Under the pieces are notes generated by a model that saw only the letters and a list, made by a program, of their open reading frames with translations, was not told the DNA's origin and ran no database searches. The translations under genes and the position numbers were made by a program. From contig CAWFGX010000005.1 in the NCBI GenBank assembly GCA_963815375.1, positions 1,302,001 through 1,366,000 of the forward strand: DNA of 64,000 nt, read 5' to 3'. This DNA is from JASHPR01 sp963815375. Lineage in GTDB: Bacteria; Actinomycetota; Actinomycetes; Streptosporangiales; Streptosporangiaceae. This document shows, piece after piece, positions 36,189 to 45,600 of this stretch. Position 1 is the first letter of the stretch, and each line of letters begins with the position of its first letter.

Positions 36189-37081
36189 GGATCTTCGCGT
36201 TCGTCGCTGCCCAGAAGGCCGACTTCCCCGTCCGCACGCTGTGCCGGGTCTGCAAGGTCTCGGTGTCCGGGTTCTATGCCTATGCGGCGCGGATCGCGGC
36301 CGGGCCGGGACCGGCCGCTGCGGCCCGGGCGGTCACTGCCGGGCACATCGCGCGGGCGCACGCCGCCTCGCGGTGCCGGTACGGGTCACCGCGGGTGACC
36401 GCGCAGCTGGCCCGCGAGGGCATCGTGGTCAATCACAAGGCAGTGGAGCGGGAGATGGCCCGCCAGGGCCTGGCGGGCCGCTGCAGCCGCCGGAAGATCC
36501 GCACCACGCGCCGCGACCCGTCGCAGGTTCCCGCTGCTGACCTGGTCCGCCGCGAGTTCGGCCGGTCACGGGCTGATGAGCTGTGGATCGGCGACGCGAC
36601 GTACATCTGGACTGATGAGGGGTGGTGTTATCTCGCGACCGTCGTGGACGCGTGCTCGCGGCGGCTGCTGGGCTGGTCCATCACCGGTCACCTGCGTACC
36701 GAGCTGTGCCTGGATGCGCTGCTGGCAGCGGTCGCGGCCCGCGGCGGCCGGCGGAACCTCGCGGCCGGGATCGTCTTTCACACTGATCACGGCACCCAGT
36801 ACACCGCCGGGGAGTTCCGGGCGGCGTGCCGGTCGCTGGGCATCACCCAGTCCATGGGCACCGTGGGTGACAGTTACGACAACGCGATGGCGGAGTCGTT
36901 CTTCTCCGGGTTCAAGCGGGAAGTCATCGACGGCGAGCACTTCGCCACCCGCACCGACGCGCGAGCAGAGATCTTCGCCTGGCTTAACTGGTACAACAAG
37001 ACCAGGCTCCACAGCTCGATCGGCAACTGCCCGCCGGTCGAGTACGAACAGCACCTTGCACAGCAATCACTCGTAGCGTGA
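36185..37081 (+). CDS. IS3-family transposase OrfB (DDE integrase)
   Basis: 298 residues. An HTH_21-type N-terminal segment (YGSPRVTAQLAREGIVVNHK) precedes the rve catalytic core with Asp in ELWIGDATYIWTDEG, Asp in VFHTDHGTQYTAGEF and Glu in YDNAMAESFFSGFKREV. All three DDE residues and the typical ending (WLNWYNKTRLHSSIGNCPPV) are present, so the element may still be active. Confidence 0.94.
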   Translation: MRIFAFVAAQKADFPVRTLCRVCKVSVSGFYAYAARIAAGPGPAAAARAVTAGHIARAHAASRCRYGSPRVTAQLAREGIVVNHKAVEREMARQGLAGRCSRRKIRTTRRDPSQVPAADLVRREFGRSRADELWIGDATYIWTDEGWCYLATVVDACSRRLLGWSITGHLRTELCLDALLAAVAARGGRRNLAAGIVFHTDHGTQYTAGEFRAACRSLGITQSMGTVGDSYDNAMAESFFSGFKREVIDGEHFATRTDARAEIFAWLNWYNKTRLHSSIGNCPPVEYEQHLAQQSLVA

Positions 37082-37139
37082 ACCGTGTCCGCTACGCGGG
37101 GGGAACCTCACGTCAGCGGCACTCGCAACATGGGCGACG

Positions 37140-37355
37140 ATGGACCCATCCCGGGATTTTCTCAGGATCGAGCATCCGGCAACCCGCACCGCCGCTCTAT
37201 GGGATCGCGCAAACCATGTGTGCTGGTGGTACGACCGAAATTCGGGCGGCGAGCCAGTGACGCTCCAGGAACCTGTGACAGTCGAGCCCGCATGGGCAGC
37301 CGAAAGCCGCAGGATTCTCCAGGAAGCACGGGCAGCCGACCGGATGGCCGCGTGA
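37140..37355 (+). CDS. Small hypothetical protein, 71 residues
   Basis: ATG 37140, no clear ribosome-binding site. Reads MDPSRDFLRIEHPATRTAAL then WDRANHVCWWYDRNSGGEPV, with a helical, acidic end. Coding bias is moderate. No family recognised. It follows the IS3 by 30 bp. Confidence 0.35.
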   Translation: MDPSRDFLRIEHPATRTAALWDRANHVCWWYDRNSGGEPVTLQEPVTVEPAWAAESRRILQEARAADRMAA

Positions 37356-37578
37356 GTACCGGATGTCCACGGCGGGATAGCCCAGAGCAGGTTTCCTGTA
37401 CTGGAGGGCCGGGCGGAAGCCGACGCACGGAAGATCATGATGGGGGGCAGATCGGGGGGCAGATCCAGGCTCACAGCAGCCTGGCGTGGCTCGCGGAGGC
37501 TGACGTGAGCCAGCGCCTGCCCAGTTCAAGGCTCCTGCGGCGGTTCCATGGACTGACTGGCTAGCCATGGTAAGGAGA

Positions 37579-37608
37579 AGGCCTACGGTTCGATTCCGTA
37601 AGAGGGCT
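37579..37608 (+). other. tRNA 3'-end-like fragment
   Basis: CCTACGGTTCGATTCCGTA looks like a T arm (stem CTACG/CGTAA with one mismatch around GTTCGATTC) followed by AGAGGGCT, like an acceptor strand. No 5' half precedes it. It could be an att remnant from an element aimed at a different tRNA. Confidence 0.35.
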
Positions 37609-37613
37609 GACCT

Positions 37614-37836
37614 GAGGTCTTCACGTTTCAGTGAGGCCTATCTTCACGTTTCGGTCCGCCGTCTGCCGCCGCGAGCCGCAGGCCAGGACCAGGGCGGACG
37701 CACTCCGGCGTTTCTGCGGAGACGTCCGACGCAATTGCGTACGGGTCGCCGACGTGTGGGCTGACCGCGCTTAACCTGTGAGCGGGGCTGGAAGAAGACC
37801 GCATCTGCGCAGGTCAAAGCCAAACGTGAAGACCTC
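37614..37836. repeat. 223-bp unit bounded by 15-bp inverted repeats
   Basis: GAGGTCTTCACGTTT at 37614-37628 is matched by its complement at 37822-37836. A second TCTTCACGTTTC occurs directly at about 37641. The interior is GC-rich with several short palindromes and no open frame of note. It lies between the tRNA-like fragment and the right-end repeat. Confidence 0.5.
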
Positions 37837-38037
37837 TGACCTGCGCGTCCTCGGTCCCACAGAAATCCCACAAGTCTGGATCTGGGTGGCGAACCCCACG
37901 GACGAAACGGTACGTCCCGGCACAAGGCGGGACGGCTGCTAAAGTCGGACTGTAAGCCCGTGACAAGCCCTTATGCAGGTAGAGCGGGCTGACGGGATCT
38001 GCCCGTCACGATGGCACCCGGTGATAACAGACCTTCT
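37836..38037 (+). repeat. Right-end-like repeat, copy 1 (about 200 bp)
   Basis: Matches 60971-61184 with substitutions and a few small indels; long identical runs include GGTACGTCCCGGCA, TGTAAGCCCGTGACAAGCC and TATGCAGGTAGAGCGGGCTG. It contains the hairpin GGGCTGACGGGATCTGCCC. Copy 2 ends exactly where the attR core starts, so this copy probably marks the old right end of another element. Confidence 0.7.
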
Positions 38038-38434
38038 CTACGTCGTTCCCCCTGACGCTGGCGTGGCGGGCGATCCGGGCCTGAAGGCGTCGCAGCACTC
38101 CACGGGCGGAGCCCTGAGCGTCTTTGAGACCACCATCGAAGCCGGGCCGCCGCTGCATGTCCATGACCGCGAAGATGAATGCTTCTACGTGCTCGGCGGC
38201 GAACTGTCCATCCGCTGCGGCAGCGACACTTTCGACGCCCCGGCAGGCAGCTTCGTGTTCTTGCCCCGCGGTCGCCCGCACCGGTTCTGGGCCAGTGGCC
38301 AGCCCGCGAAGCTGCTCCTGATCACCGTTCCAGGCGGCATTGAAGACTACTTCCACCAGATCAACAACGCCACCACCGACGAAGAGCGCCACCAGATCGG
38401 CGAGCAGCACAGCATTCGTGTCGTGCCCGAATGA
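38021..38434 (+). CDS. Cupin-domain protein
   Basis: About 137 residues from GTG 38021 (MITDLLYVVPPDAG). Cupin motif 1 is PPLHVHDREDECFYVLGGEL (metal ligands His, His, Glu and, further on, His) and motif 2 is GSFVFLPRGRPHRFW. A single-domain cupin with a probable metal site; substrate unknown. The GTG start and upstream bases lie in the roughly 200-bp repeat, so the original promoter and perhaps first codons were replaced when the repeat was joined to it. The frame is open 5' to 37973. Confidence 0.85.
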   Translation: MITDLLYVVPPDAGVAGDPGLKASQHSTGGALSVFETTIEAGPPLHVHDREDECFYVLGGELSIRCGSDTFDAPAGSFVFLPRGRPHRFWASGQPAKLLLITVPGGIEDYFHQINNATTDEERHQIGEQHSIRVVPE

Positions 38435-38553
38435 GCCAGCCGAAGCAGCCGCCCACGATCCGGCCACCGTCCAGCCGTTGAAACCTGGGCCAGCTTGCCA
38501 CCTGATCAACTTAGGCTAAGTGGCATTGCGCCTGGAGCCCGCGAGGCCGCCCG

Positions 38554-38809
38554 GAGCACCTGGCCGGCTATGTCAGGGGCCACTGGGCGATCGAGAACAA
38601 GATCCACTGGGTCCGTGATGTCACATTCCGTGAGGACGCCTCGCGAGTCCGGGACCGCATCCAGGCCCCGCATCATGGTCACCTTGCGTAACCTCGCTAT
38701 CGGGCTCATCCGCCAGGCCGGCAATACCAGGATCGCCGCCACAATCAGCAAGATCAAGCATGATCCCCGGCTGCTCCTGGCCGTCCTCGGACTGCCCCGC
38801 AACCTATGA
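38554..38809 (+). pseudogene. C-terminal fragment of an ISAs1-family transposase, frameshifted
   Basis: Reads EHLAGYVRGHWAIENKIHWV then RDVTFREDASRVR, shifts frame by one near 38645, then RPRIMVTLRNLAIGLIRQAG. This is the typical end of ISAs1 transposases, including the ENKLHW-type Glu. The rest of the gene is gone. Confidence 0.75.
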
Positions 38810-38917
38810 CCAGGAGAAACTACTTTGTGGTTAACCCTGACGAACTTACGGGGCCACCCCCGAAGCCCCCGATCGTGCATGGTGTTTTGACCTAAGGTCG
38901 GCGTCCGTTTTGTACGC

Positions 38918-39388
38918 TTATGGTTGCGGGGTTTCGCCTGCCCCGGCGTCGGCGGGCCTATGCTGTTCCGCGTGGCCTTTTCCGGTCATTAGCCTGATTA
39001 CTTCCGCGAATGTCTCGCTGTAGCTCTTGAGGAACTGCTGGGCCGGGCCTGCGAAGAGGGCGAGGATCAGGAAGCTGGTTGCCCCAAAGACGATGCCCCG
39101 TTCGAGTGGGCTGTCTTTCTGGTGATAGAGGGTGCTGATTGCCCAGATTTCGCCGAGGGCTCCGGTTCCGACGATGAGCTCGCCGATGAGCAGGGGAACC
39201 AGGGCTGTGAGGCTGACGATGGCGCGCTGGCGCAGGGGAGCTCCCCGGGTGCGGGCGACGCGGCGGGTTGCGGTGTCGGCGGCGCGCAACAGCCCGTTGT
39301 ATGTGTCGCCCTGGACGGCGATGGCCAGGAAGAGCACTGGGATGACGGTCGCCGCGGTGGCGTAGAAGGCGATAATGGCTGGGGTCAT
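38918..39388 (-). CDS. Hypothetical integral membrane protein, 156 residues
   Basis: ATG 39386-39388. Three or four hydrophobic helices: IIAFYATAATVIPVLFLAIA, IVSLTALVPLLIGELIVGTG and FGATSFLILALFAGPAQQFL, then a polar tail. Good coding bias. No family recognised; it is alone between a transposase relic and an empty stretch. Confidence 0.65.
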   Translation of the reverse strand: MTPAIIAFYATAATVIPVLFLAIAVQGDTYNGLLRAADTATRRVARTRGAPLRQRAIVSLTALVPLLIGELIVGTGALGEIWAISTLYHQKDSPLERGIVFGATSFLILALFAGPAQQFLKSYSETFAEVIRLMTGKGHAEQHRPADAGAGETPQP

Positions 39389-39978
39389 GACTGTCAGGAT
39401 GCCGCGTATGCAGGGTGCCTGTCGCAGGTCCGTGGCAGGCTCCTGGCATGCGACTGCGGAATCCGGGCGGCGCTGAAGCCGCGCTGACCACGGTCAGGCA
39501 GGCGAAAAGATCAGCTGTGGAACGCCAGCGTGCAGTGTCATATCCCCGACGAGCGCAAAGATGCCTTCCTCGTCTGGCGCCAACTGGGGCAGCAGACAGC
39601 TCGGTAACCAGGCTGGCGGCCCGGGCGGCCAGCTCACCGAACGCAGCATCAGCGGCTGACGCTAGCGCCCCGGGCATGCAGGACTGAGCCGGTAACGGAG
39701 CCCCTGGACTAGAGATCTTCGACAGTCCCTGTCCTAGCCGGGGCTCCGCTGTATGTCCGGGTACGCCACGCGCCCGCCGAGCAACGTGATCATCCTGGCA
39801 CATCCCGGGCGGCAGGCATGATTACCCTCCGCTAAGCCCACCCCCGGCCGGGAGCCTCGGAGATCGTTACGTTCCGTCAGCGAAACCAGCAGGCATCAGG
39901 ACCAGTGGCCAAGTTTTGAAACCCCGCAAGTTTCTGCGAACTGTGGGTAGCGGCGGCTCCGCCCCGTTCCCGGGCTGG
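39389..39978. other. 590-bp stretch with no intact gene
   Basis: A short plus-strand end (about 39500-39608; LWNASVQCHIPDERKDAFLV, then WRQLGQQTAR and stop) may be the tail of a lost gene. The rest holds nothing recognisable. A terminator for the convergent neighbours is not obvious. Confidence 0.35.
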
Positions 39979-42045
39979 TCAGGGAAGCTCCTGCCGCTCT
40001 ACCAGCCCCTTGGACAGCGCGTCGGCCACCAGCGCGCCGTAATCCTCGGCGTCTGTGACGTCCCGCAAGTCGCGGATCGTGCGCAGCGGGGTGGTGACGG
40101 GAACACCCTCGCGGCGCATGACGTCGCCTTCGGCCAGCGATGCCGTCACGATCCGCATCCGCAGTGGCGCCTCGAGCGCTTCCGGAGTCGTGAACGTGGT
40201 CAGCGGCGCCGTCAGGCGCCCGATGCCGTGCAGCTCGGCTGCCGACTCGTGCGAGACAACGGCATCCCGCACTGGCCGTTCCCATGCGAATCGGTCTGGT
40301 GCCAGGGCCAGCCAGGCGGCATACGGGTAGGCGTACCGGGGAGGGAGCGGGCTGTCTGCCGTCTGGTAGACAGACCAGTCCAGCTCCACCAGCGCGCTCA
40401 GGTCGGTGATGCCGAGCCGTGCGGCCTGCCTCGATGTGATCATCCCAAGCTGACGGCCGACCACCTCCGCCAGTGTGCTCAGCTCCTCGGGCCGCACTGT
40501 GATCAGGCCGCTGGCGTGGGCGACCACGGTCGCCTCCTCGCTGCGCGTGACCGCCAGCGGCCGGCACTGCACGTTCACCTCCTCCGGGACGCCGCCGGCC
40601 GGCGGCCGCCAGGTGATAACCGCACCGTCGCAGCGTCCCGCCACGAGCGCGTCGTCGCCGAGCCAGAGCGCGGCGACCGGGCCGCCCGCCGACAGTGTCG
40701 CGGTCGCCTGCCCGGAGTGCGCGTCCAGGAGGTAGATCGTGCCATCGGCGAAGCCGACTGCGAGCACGTCCGCTGCGGACAGGGCCAGCGCGGTCACGTC
40801 CTGCCCAGTGATCCTCAGCAGCGGGTCACCGGCCGGCAGCCGCCAGGTGCGCAACGTGCCGTCGTCGCTCGCGGAGGCCAGCAGTTCACCGCCGATCGCG
40901 AGCGCGGTGACGAGTCCGGTGTGCGGGGTGGGCACCCGGACCGTCGTACCGTCGTGGATCCGCACCGTACCGGTCGCGGTACCGCATACGAGTACCCCGG
41001 CGGCACCGAACGCCACCGAGGTCACGGGGCCGTCGGTCGCCGGGAGCTCGCTCTCCGGCGATCCGGAGGCGATGTCCCAGCACCGCACGGCGCCGTCAGC
41101 GTAACCGGCGGCGAGCCGGCCGCTGGCGAGTGTTATGGCGCTTGCCGGGACGCCCGGGCCGCCGATCACCCGCGGTCCCGCGCCGGTGACCGCATGCCAG
41201 AGCCGGAGCGCGCCGTCGGTGCCGGACGCTGCCAGCACCTCACCCACTACGGCGATCCCGGTCGGCGCCGTCTCCATCATCGCCGTGCCCAGCGGCTCGC
41301 AGGACAGGGCGTCCGCGGTGCGGATGGTCGCGTCGGCGGCGCACCAGGCCGCAACCGGCCGTCTGCTGAGCATGGCCAGCGCCACGCCCGTCACGCCGGC
41401 GGAACCGCTGATCGCGTGGAGTTGCGAGCCTGCGGCCAGCTCCCAGATCCGCAGCGTGCCGTCCGCACCCCCCGACGCTACCAGCCCCTGATCACCGAGG
41501 CCGAGCATCGCGAGCGCGTTCACGGAGGCGACATGGCCGGTGAGCGCGTGCAACAGCACGCCATCGCGGGCGTCCCACACCCGCACCACGCCGTCGTCAC
41601 CGCCGGCCGCCACCAGCGCTCGCCCGGCGACGCGCGCGCAGGCCACCGAGGTCAGACCGCCCGCGCTGCCGCTCACCGAGCCGAGGTCCTCCGCACCGAG
41701 CAGACCCCACGCGTGCACCGTGCCGTCGGCGCCTGCGGAGTACGCGATGGTGCCGTCGGCGCATACTGCTTGCACCGGGGCGTTCCCGTGGCCAGTGCGC
41801 ACGCCCAGCGCCTGTCCGGTCGCGGCGTCCCACAACCGGATCAAATGATTGTCGCTGCCTTCGGCGAGCAACCCGGTCTCGCCGAGCGCGAGCGCGCGGA
41901 TCGGGGCTTCCTGGCGGGTCGAGCTGCCAAGCGGGCCCCCGTCCGGCACAGCGCGCAGCTCGAATGCGTGCGCGTCGCGGATGGTGAGCGCATACGCAGG
42001 CCGACCCCCGACATGCCCGAACGCTGCGGCAGCGGGCCGGTTCAT
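39979..42045 (-). CDS. WD40 beta-propeller fused to an AbiEi-type antitoxin domain
   Basis: 688 residues from ATG 42043-42045, overlapping the upstream stop as ATGA. Residues about 45-510 hold some eleven WD40-type repeats (DGVVRVWD, DGTLRIWE, DGALRLWH, DGTLRTWR, DGAVITWR). From about 525 the chain changes to an AbiEi-like module: a winged-helix opening (VVGRQLGMITSRQAARLGIT), AWLALAPDRFAW, DAVVSHESAAELHG at about 595, then MRREGVPVTTPLRTIRDL and YGALVADALSKGLVERQEL. AbiEi proteins are antitoxins to AbiEii nucleotidyltransferases. Since the toxin-like protein two genes upstream has an AbiEii-like domain, this protein is the likely antidote or regulator, with the propeller as a binding platform. 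The fusion is unusual. Confidence 0.8.
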   Translation of the reverse strand: MNRPAAAAFGHVGGRPAYALTIRDAHAFELRAVPDGGPLGSSTRQEAPIRALALGETGLLAEGSDNHLIRLWDAATGQALGVRTGHGNAPVQAVCADGTIAYSAGADGTVHAWGLLGAEDLGSVSGSAGGLTSVACARVAGRALVAAGGDDGVVRVWDARDGVLLHALTGHVASVNALAMLGLGDQGLVASGGADGTLRIWELAAGSQLHAISGSAGVTGVALAMLSRRPVAAWCAADATIRTADALSCEPLGTAMMETAPTGIAVVGEVLAASGTDGALRLWHAVTGAGPRVIGGPGVPASAITLASGRLAAGYADGAVRCWDIASGSPESELPATDGPVTSVAFGAAGVLVCGTATGTVRIHDGTTVRVPTPHTGLVTALAIGGELLASASDDGTLRTWRLPAGDPLLRITGQDVTALALSAADVLAVGFADGTIYLLDAHSGQATATLSAGGPVAALWLGDDALVAGRCDGAVITWRPPAGGVPEEVNVQCRPLAVTRSEEATVVAHASGLITVRPEELSTLAEVVGRQLGMITSRQAARLGITDLSALVELDWSVYQTADSPLPPRYAYPYAAWLALAPDRFAWERPVRDAVVSHESAAELHGIGRLTAPLTTFTTPEALEAPLRMRIVTASLAEGDVMRREGVPVTTPLRTIRDLRDVTDAEDYGALVADALSKGLVERQELP

Positions 42046-42695
42046 TGCCGCACGTCCGTGATCGCTAGTCCCGCCCTGGCCGCGGCCTGCTCGGCCCGCA
42101 GGCGGCATTCCTCTACCATCTTCCCGGTCGGCGGATCGGTGTCGTAGAACAGCGCGAGCTCACCGTCGTCGCGGCCGAAGAGCTGCCACAACAGCGACCC
42201 TTCGGGGTCCCGGCGCAGGTACCGCCAGCCGAACTCGGTCCCGCTCATCCCGCCCAGCTCCCGGCGCAGCTCCAGGGCACGGCCCAGCTTGTCGACCTCA
42301 TCGACGCCCAGGAACGTGCTGAAACGAACAGACAATGCATGGATAGCCGGCAACGCGACCGGAACCAGCGGCACCCGGGCCGGGGTGGCGACGGCAAGGC
42401 CGAGCGCGGCGGCGGCCCCCAGCACCTCACCCTCACACCGGTCGATCACCTGCTGCGCCGGCCGCGGGCCGGCGTACGTCAGGTCCAGATTCCAGCTCCG
42501 GGTATCGCGGCGCCACAGGTTCAGCCACACCCATTCGTCCCGTACGTCACGCAGCGAGCGGTGCCCGAACTCGGCGTCCTCGGTGTCGGTGAGGCGTCCC
42601 ATGGGCTCTAGGTCGAGCAGCTTCCGGAGGTGCTCCAGGCGTGGCCTGTCGAGCTCACCCGTGAGCTCGACATCGAAGAGCGGCTTCATGACCAT
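42042..42695 (-). CDS. Hypothetical protein after the giant toxin-like gene; candidate immunity protein
   Basis: 217 residues from ATG 42693-42695; GGGAGGATGAA formed by the end of the toxin-like gene is the ribosome-binding site, and the genes are one base apart. Soluble, acidic, no signal peptide. Reads MVMKPLFDVELTGELDRPRL, then FGHRSLRDVRDEWVWLNLWR, and ends TGKMVEECRLRAEQAAARAG. No family recognised. Immediate position after a polymorphic toxin is where immunity genes lie, so this role is proposed from context only. Confidence 0.6.
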   Translation of the reverse strand: MVMKPLFDVELTGELDRPRLEHLRKLLDLEPMGRLTDTEDAEFGHRSLRDVRDEWVWLNLWRRDTRSWNLDLTYAGPRPAQQVIDRCEGEVLGAAAALGLAVATPARVPLVPVALPAIHALSVRFSTFLGVDEVDKLGRALELRRELGGMSGTEFGWRYLRRDPEGSLLWQLFGRDDGELALFYDTDPPTGKMVEECRLRAEQAAARAGLAITDVRQ

Positions 42696-42696
42696 T

Positions 42697-45600
42697 TCAT
42701 CCTCCCGGCAGGTGCAGCTTCCAGTCCTCATCCCGGTGGTGTTCCGAGATGGGATAGAACCCCCTGCGGTCGAACGAGCCGCTCGACTCGAAAACGCCAA
42801 GCGATATGTCGCGGCTGAGGTCACGCGTCCATGTGTATCTCCACTCCATGAGATACGGGAAGCCACGGGAGACGGCCTTCTTGGCCAGGAACCCGTGCGC
42901 GATCATGAAATCACTCGGGTACTGGTCGGCCGGCCACTGCGCTCGGGCGATGTCTACCATCGCCGTGCTCGATATCTCCATGTCGTAGTCGCTCCGCTCG
43001 TCCAGCCCGAGCCGGTACGGGGCGTCGAAGGGCCAGCGCCTCGGCCGGTTCGGGTCGTCGCCCAGCCACTCCCGCAGCCGGGTGAGCGCGAGCGGCTGCC
43101 CAGCCAGCTCACGCTCGGTGGGCAGCAGCTTATGGAGTCCGGAGAAGAACCGCGCGCCCGAGCCCTTGATCCTGATGTCCACGTTTGCCGGCGTGATTCC
43201 GTAGGCCGCCAGCGCCCGCAGCAGCCCGTCGTGGTACGCCTGGAACTGTTCGGGCCGCATGCCCAGCGGCGCCTCCCGCCGCACCCACCATTCGAGCGCC
43301 TGCTGGTCGCGCCCGATGAAGTCGAGGTCCCGCTGCTGGATCGCATATCCGGAGTCGTCTCTAGGCCACCACTCCGGGAAATCAGCGCCGGGACCGGCGT
43401 GCAGAAGGTCGCGGACAAGACCGTGCCAGCGCGCGTCCGGCAGGTCCCGGCCGATGTCGTGGTGCCAGTCGTGCGGCATCGCAGGCGAGTCCGGATGCCT
43501 TGCCGGGCTCGGGGCGACCTCGCGTGGGTCGGCCGGGTGCGGGTTGGCCGGGTGCAGGTCGGCCGCCGCCGCATCGCCGCGGTACGCGCCGGTCACGGCG
43601 CCGTGCTCCCCGTCGCCGATGACCACGTAGTGACCTGGCGGCAGCTCGCCGAAGCTCGTCTCCGGTGCCATGACAATGCGTTCCGCCGGCACCGACACGG
43701 CTGGGCTGGAATTCGGCTGCTGGGTCCACCGCTGAACGGCCCGGTCGGCTGGCGACTCCGGATAGAGCGTTACCTCAGTGACTCCGCGGCGGGACAGCTC
43801 GCGCCAGGTTGCGTCGTGCTGCAGGCGCACGAACTCCCGGAGAACCTGGCCGTTGTAGTCGCGCTCGAGGTCCACCATCGTGCGCATCTGCTCGGTCATC
43901 GGCCTCGGCGGCAGGTTCGGGTCAAACAGCTCGCGAGCCTCCTCCTCCAGCGCGGCGACCCGCGCGGAGTCCTGCTCCGACCACGTCCGCGCGAGCTCGT
44001 GCACCGCGAATTGGCGGACGGCCTTTTCTGCCGCGGAGGAGTCCATCGGGATTCCCCGGTTCTCCGCTTGTGCTGCGTGCACCACCTTGAGCACGCCTGG
44101 CTCGGGCTCCACCAGCCGGTAGTCCGCGTCGCCGAGCCGGTTCACCAGATCGGTGCCGACGTCCAGGCTGGTCGCACCCATCGCCACCTGGGCGGTCGGC
44201 GCGTCGAGCCGGCCGGCAATGGCATCCGGGATGACGTCGAGCATGCGGTGCCGCGCATCAGCGGCGATGACCCGCGCAATCGCCCCGCGCAGGTCGCTCA
44301 CCTCCTCCGGGCTCAGCCGGAAGGCCCGCAGATCGTCGACAGCGCGGATGCGCAACTCCGGGTCGCCGATCACCTCTTTCAAGGTTGCGGCGACCACGCG
44401 GGCCCGCTCGGCCGGGTCCGCCGCGTAGGCGCGCGCGATCCGCTCGGTGCTTGCGCCCTGCTGGTCGGTGTGCAGCGCGGCGTACGGGTGGGTCAGTGCG
44501 GTGCCGGTGTACTCGGGGTCGGCGTGGAAGCCCGCTTCGACCACACCGTGCAGGGCGAGCCGCACCCCCTCCCATTTGCGGTCGATGTCGGCGGGCGTGA
44601 CTGCGTCGGTGTGCAGCCACCTGTCGAGCTGATTGGCGTAATAGGCGCTGGCGGACCAGTCCCGCTCGGTCCACGGATGCCAGTCGGCGTCGCCAGGCTG
44701 GGTGCTGCGTCCCAGCCGCAGCCCCCACCGGTCGATCTGACCGGAGTCAACCAGCCGGAACATGCGATCGGGGGTGAGGGCGACCCGTTGTGCCGCGAAG
44801 TCCATCGGGATCGGCCCCTGCCGGGTCTTCGGGTTCGGCAGGTCAGGGCCGAACTGCACCCGCTGCACCGTCGGCAGCGCCGGGGGCAGTTCCTCGCCGG
44901 AGGCGTGGAAGGCGCGCACCGGCTGGGCGGCGGAGTCGAAGACCGGGTTGCCGAGCTGATCCCGCACCGGCTCGAACCGCCCGTATTGCCACGGCTGCCA
45001 GATGTGGGCCCACCGGTTGCCCTTGTTCAGGTCGTAGACCCGGTTCTCCAGGTAGACCGTGGGCGCGCCCAGCACAAACGGGATCTCCAGCGCTCCGCTC
45101 TCGGTGCCGATCTGGATGGTGTCGCGTTCCTGCATCAGCGTGTGGAAGAAGAGGGCCTGGTCGACGGGGGTGAGCCGGCGTCCGCCGTTCTTGGCGGGAT
45201 CCCAGAACTTGACCAGCGTCTCGGTGTCGACGCCGTTGGTCACTCCCTCGGCCTGCCACGCCTCACGGAGGCCGGGGCGGCGGGCGAAGATGTCGTCGCC
45301 GACCAGCACTACCTTGCGATCTGGGTGGGCCTGGCGGACTGTGTCGATGATCTGCCGGAGCACCTCAGGCGGAGTGTCGAGGCCGTTCCGGTTGGCGGTC
45401 GGTGCGCTGCGCGAGTCGCGCACCCAGACCAGCGCGTACTTGTCCGGCGCGGAGGGATCGTCCTCGGCCGCGTACAGGCGCGCGGCCACGGCGCGGGCGG
45501 GTCCGTCGTCGGCCGAGCGCCGCAGCGCGTCCGCGTACTGGCCGCGCGCTCCCACTGGGTCCTCGCGCAGCCGGGCCATTGTGAAAATGTGCGCGCGCTG

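Larger units (their letters stand above)
35823..37110. mobile_element. IS3-family insertion sequence, apparently complete
   Basis: 1,288 bp. Imperfect terminal repeats: TGAGCCTCCCCCCGCGTGG at the left and the complement TGAGGTTCCCCCCGCGTAG at the right (37085-37110). Two overlapping genes, orfA and orfB, both intact. No target duplication is evident at the flanks (TTC against CGT). Confidence 0.88.

Noticed and set aside
35820..37113. Target-site duplication for the IS3
   Set aside because: The flanking triplets (TTC and CGT) do not match, so none is claimed.
39916..42147. 743-residue plus-strand open frame
   Set aside because: Antisense to the WD40-AbiEi gene with its clear repeats.
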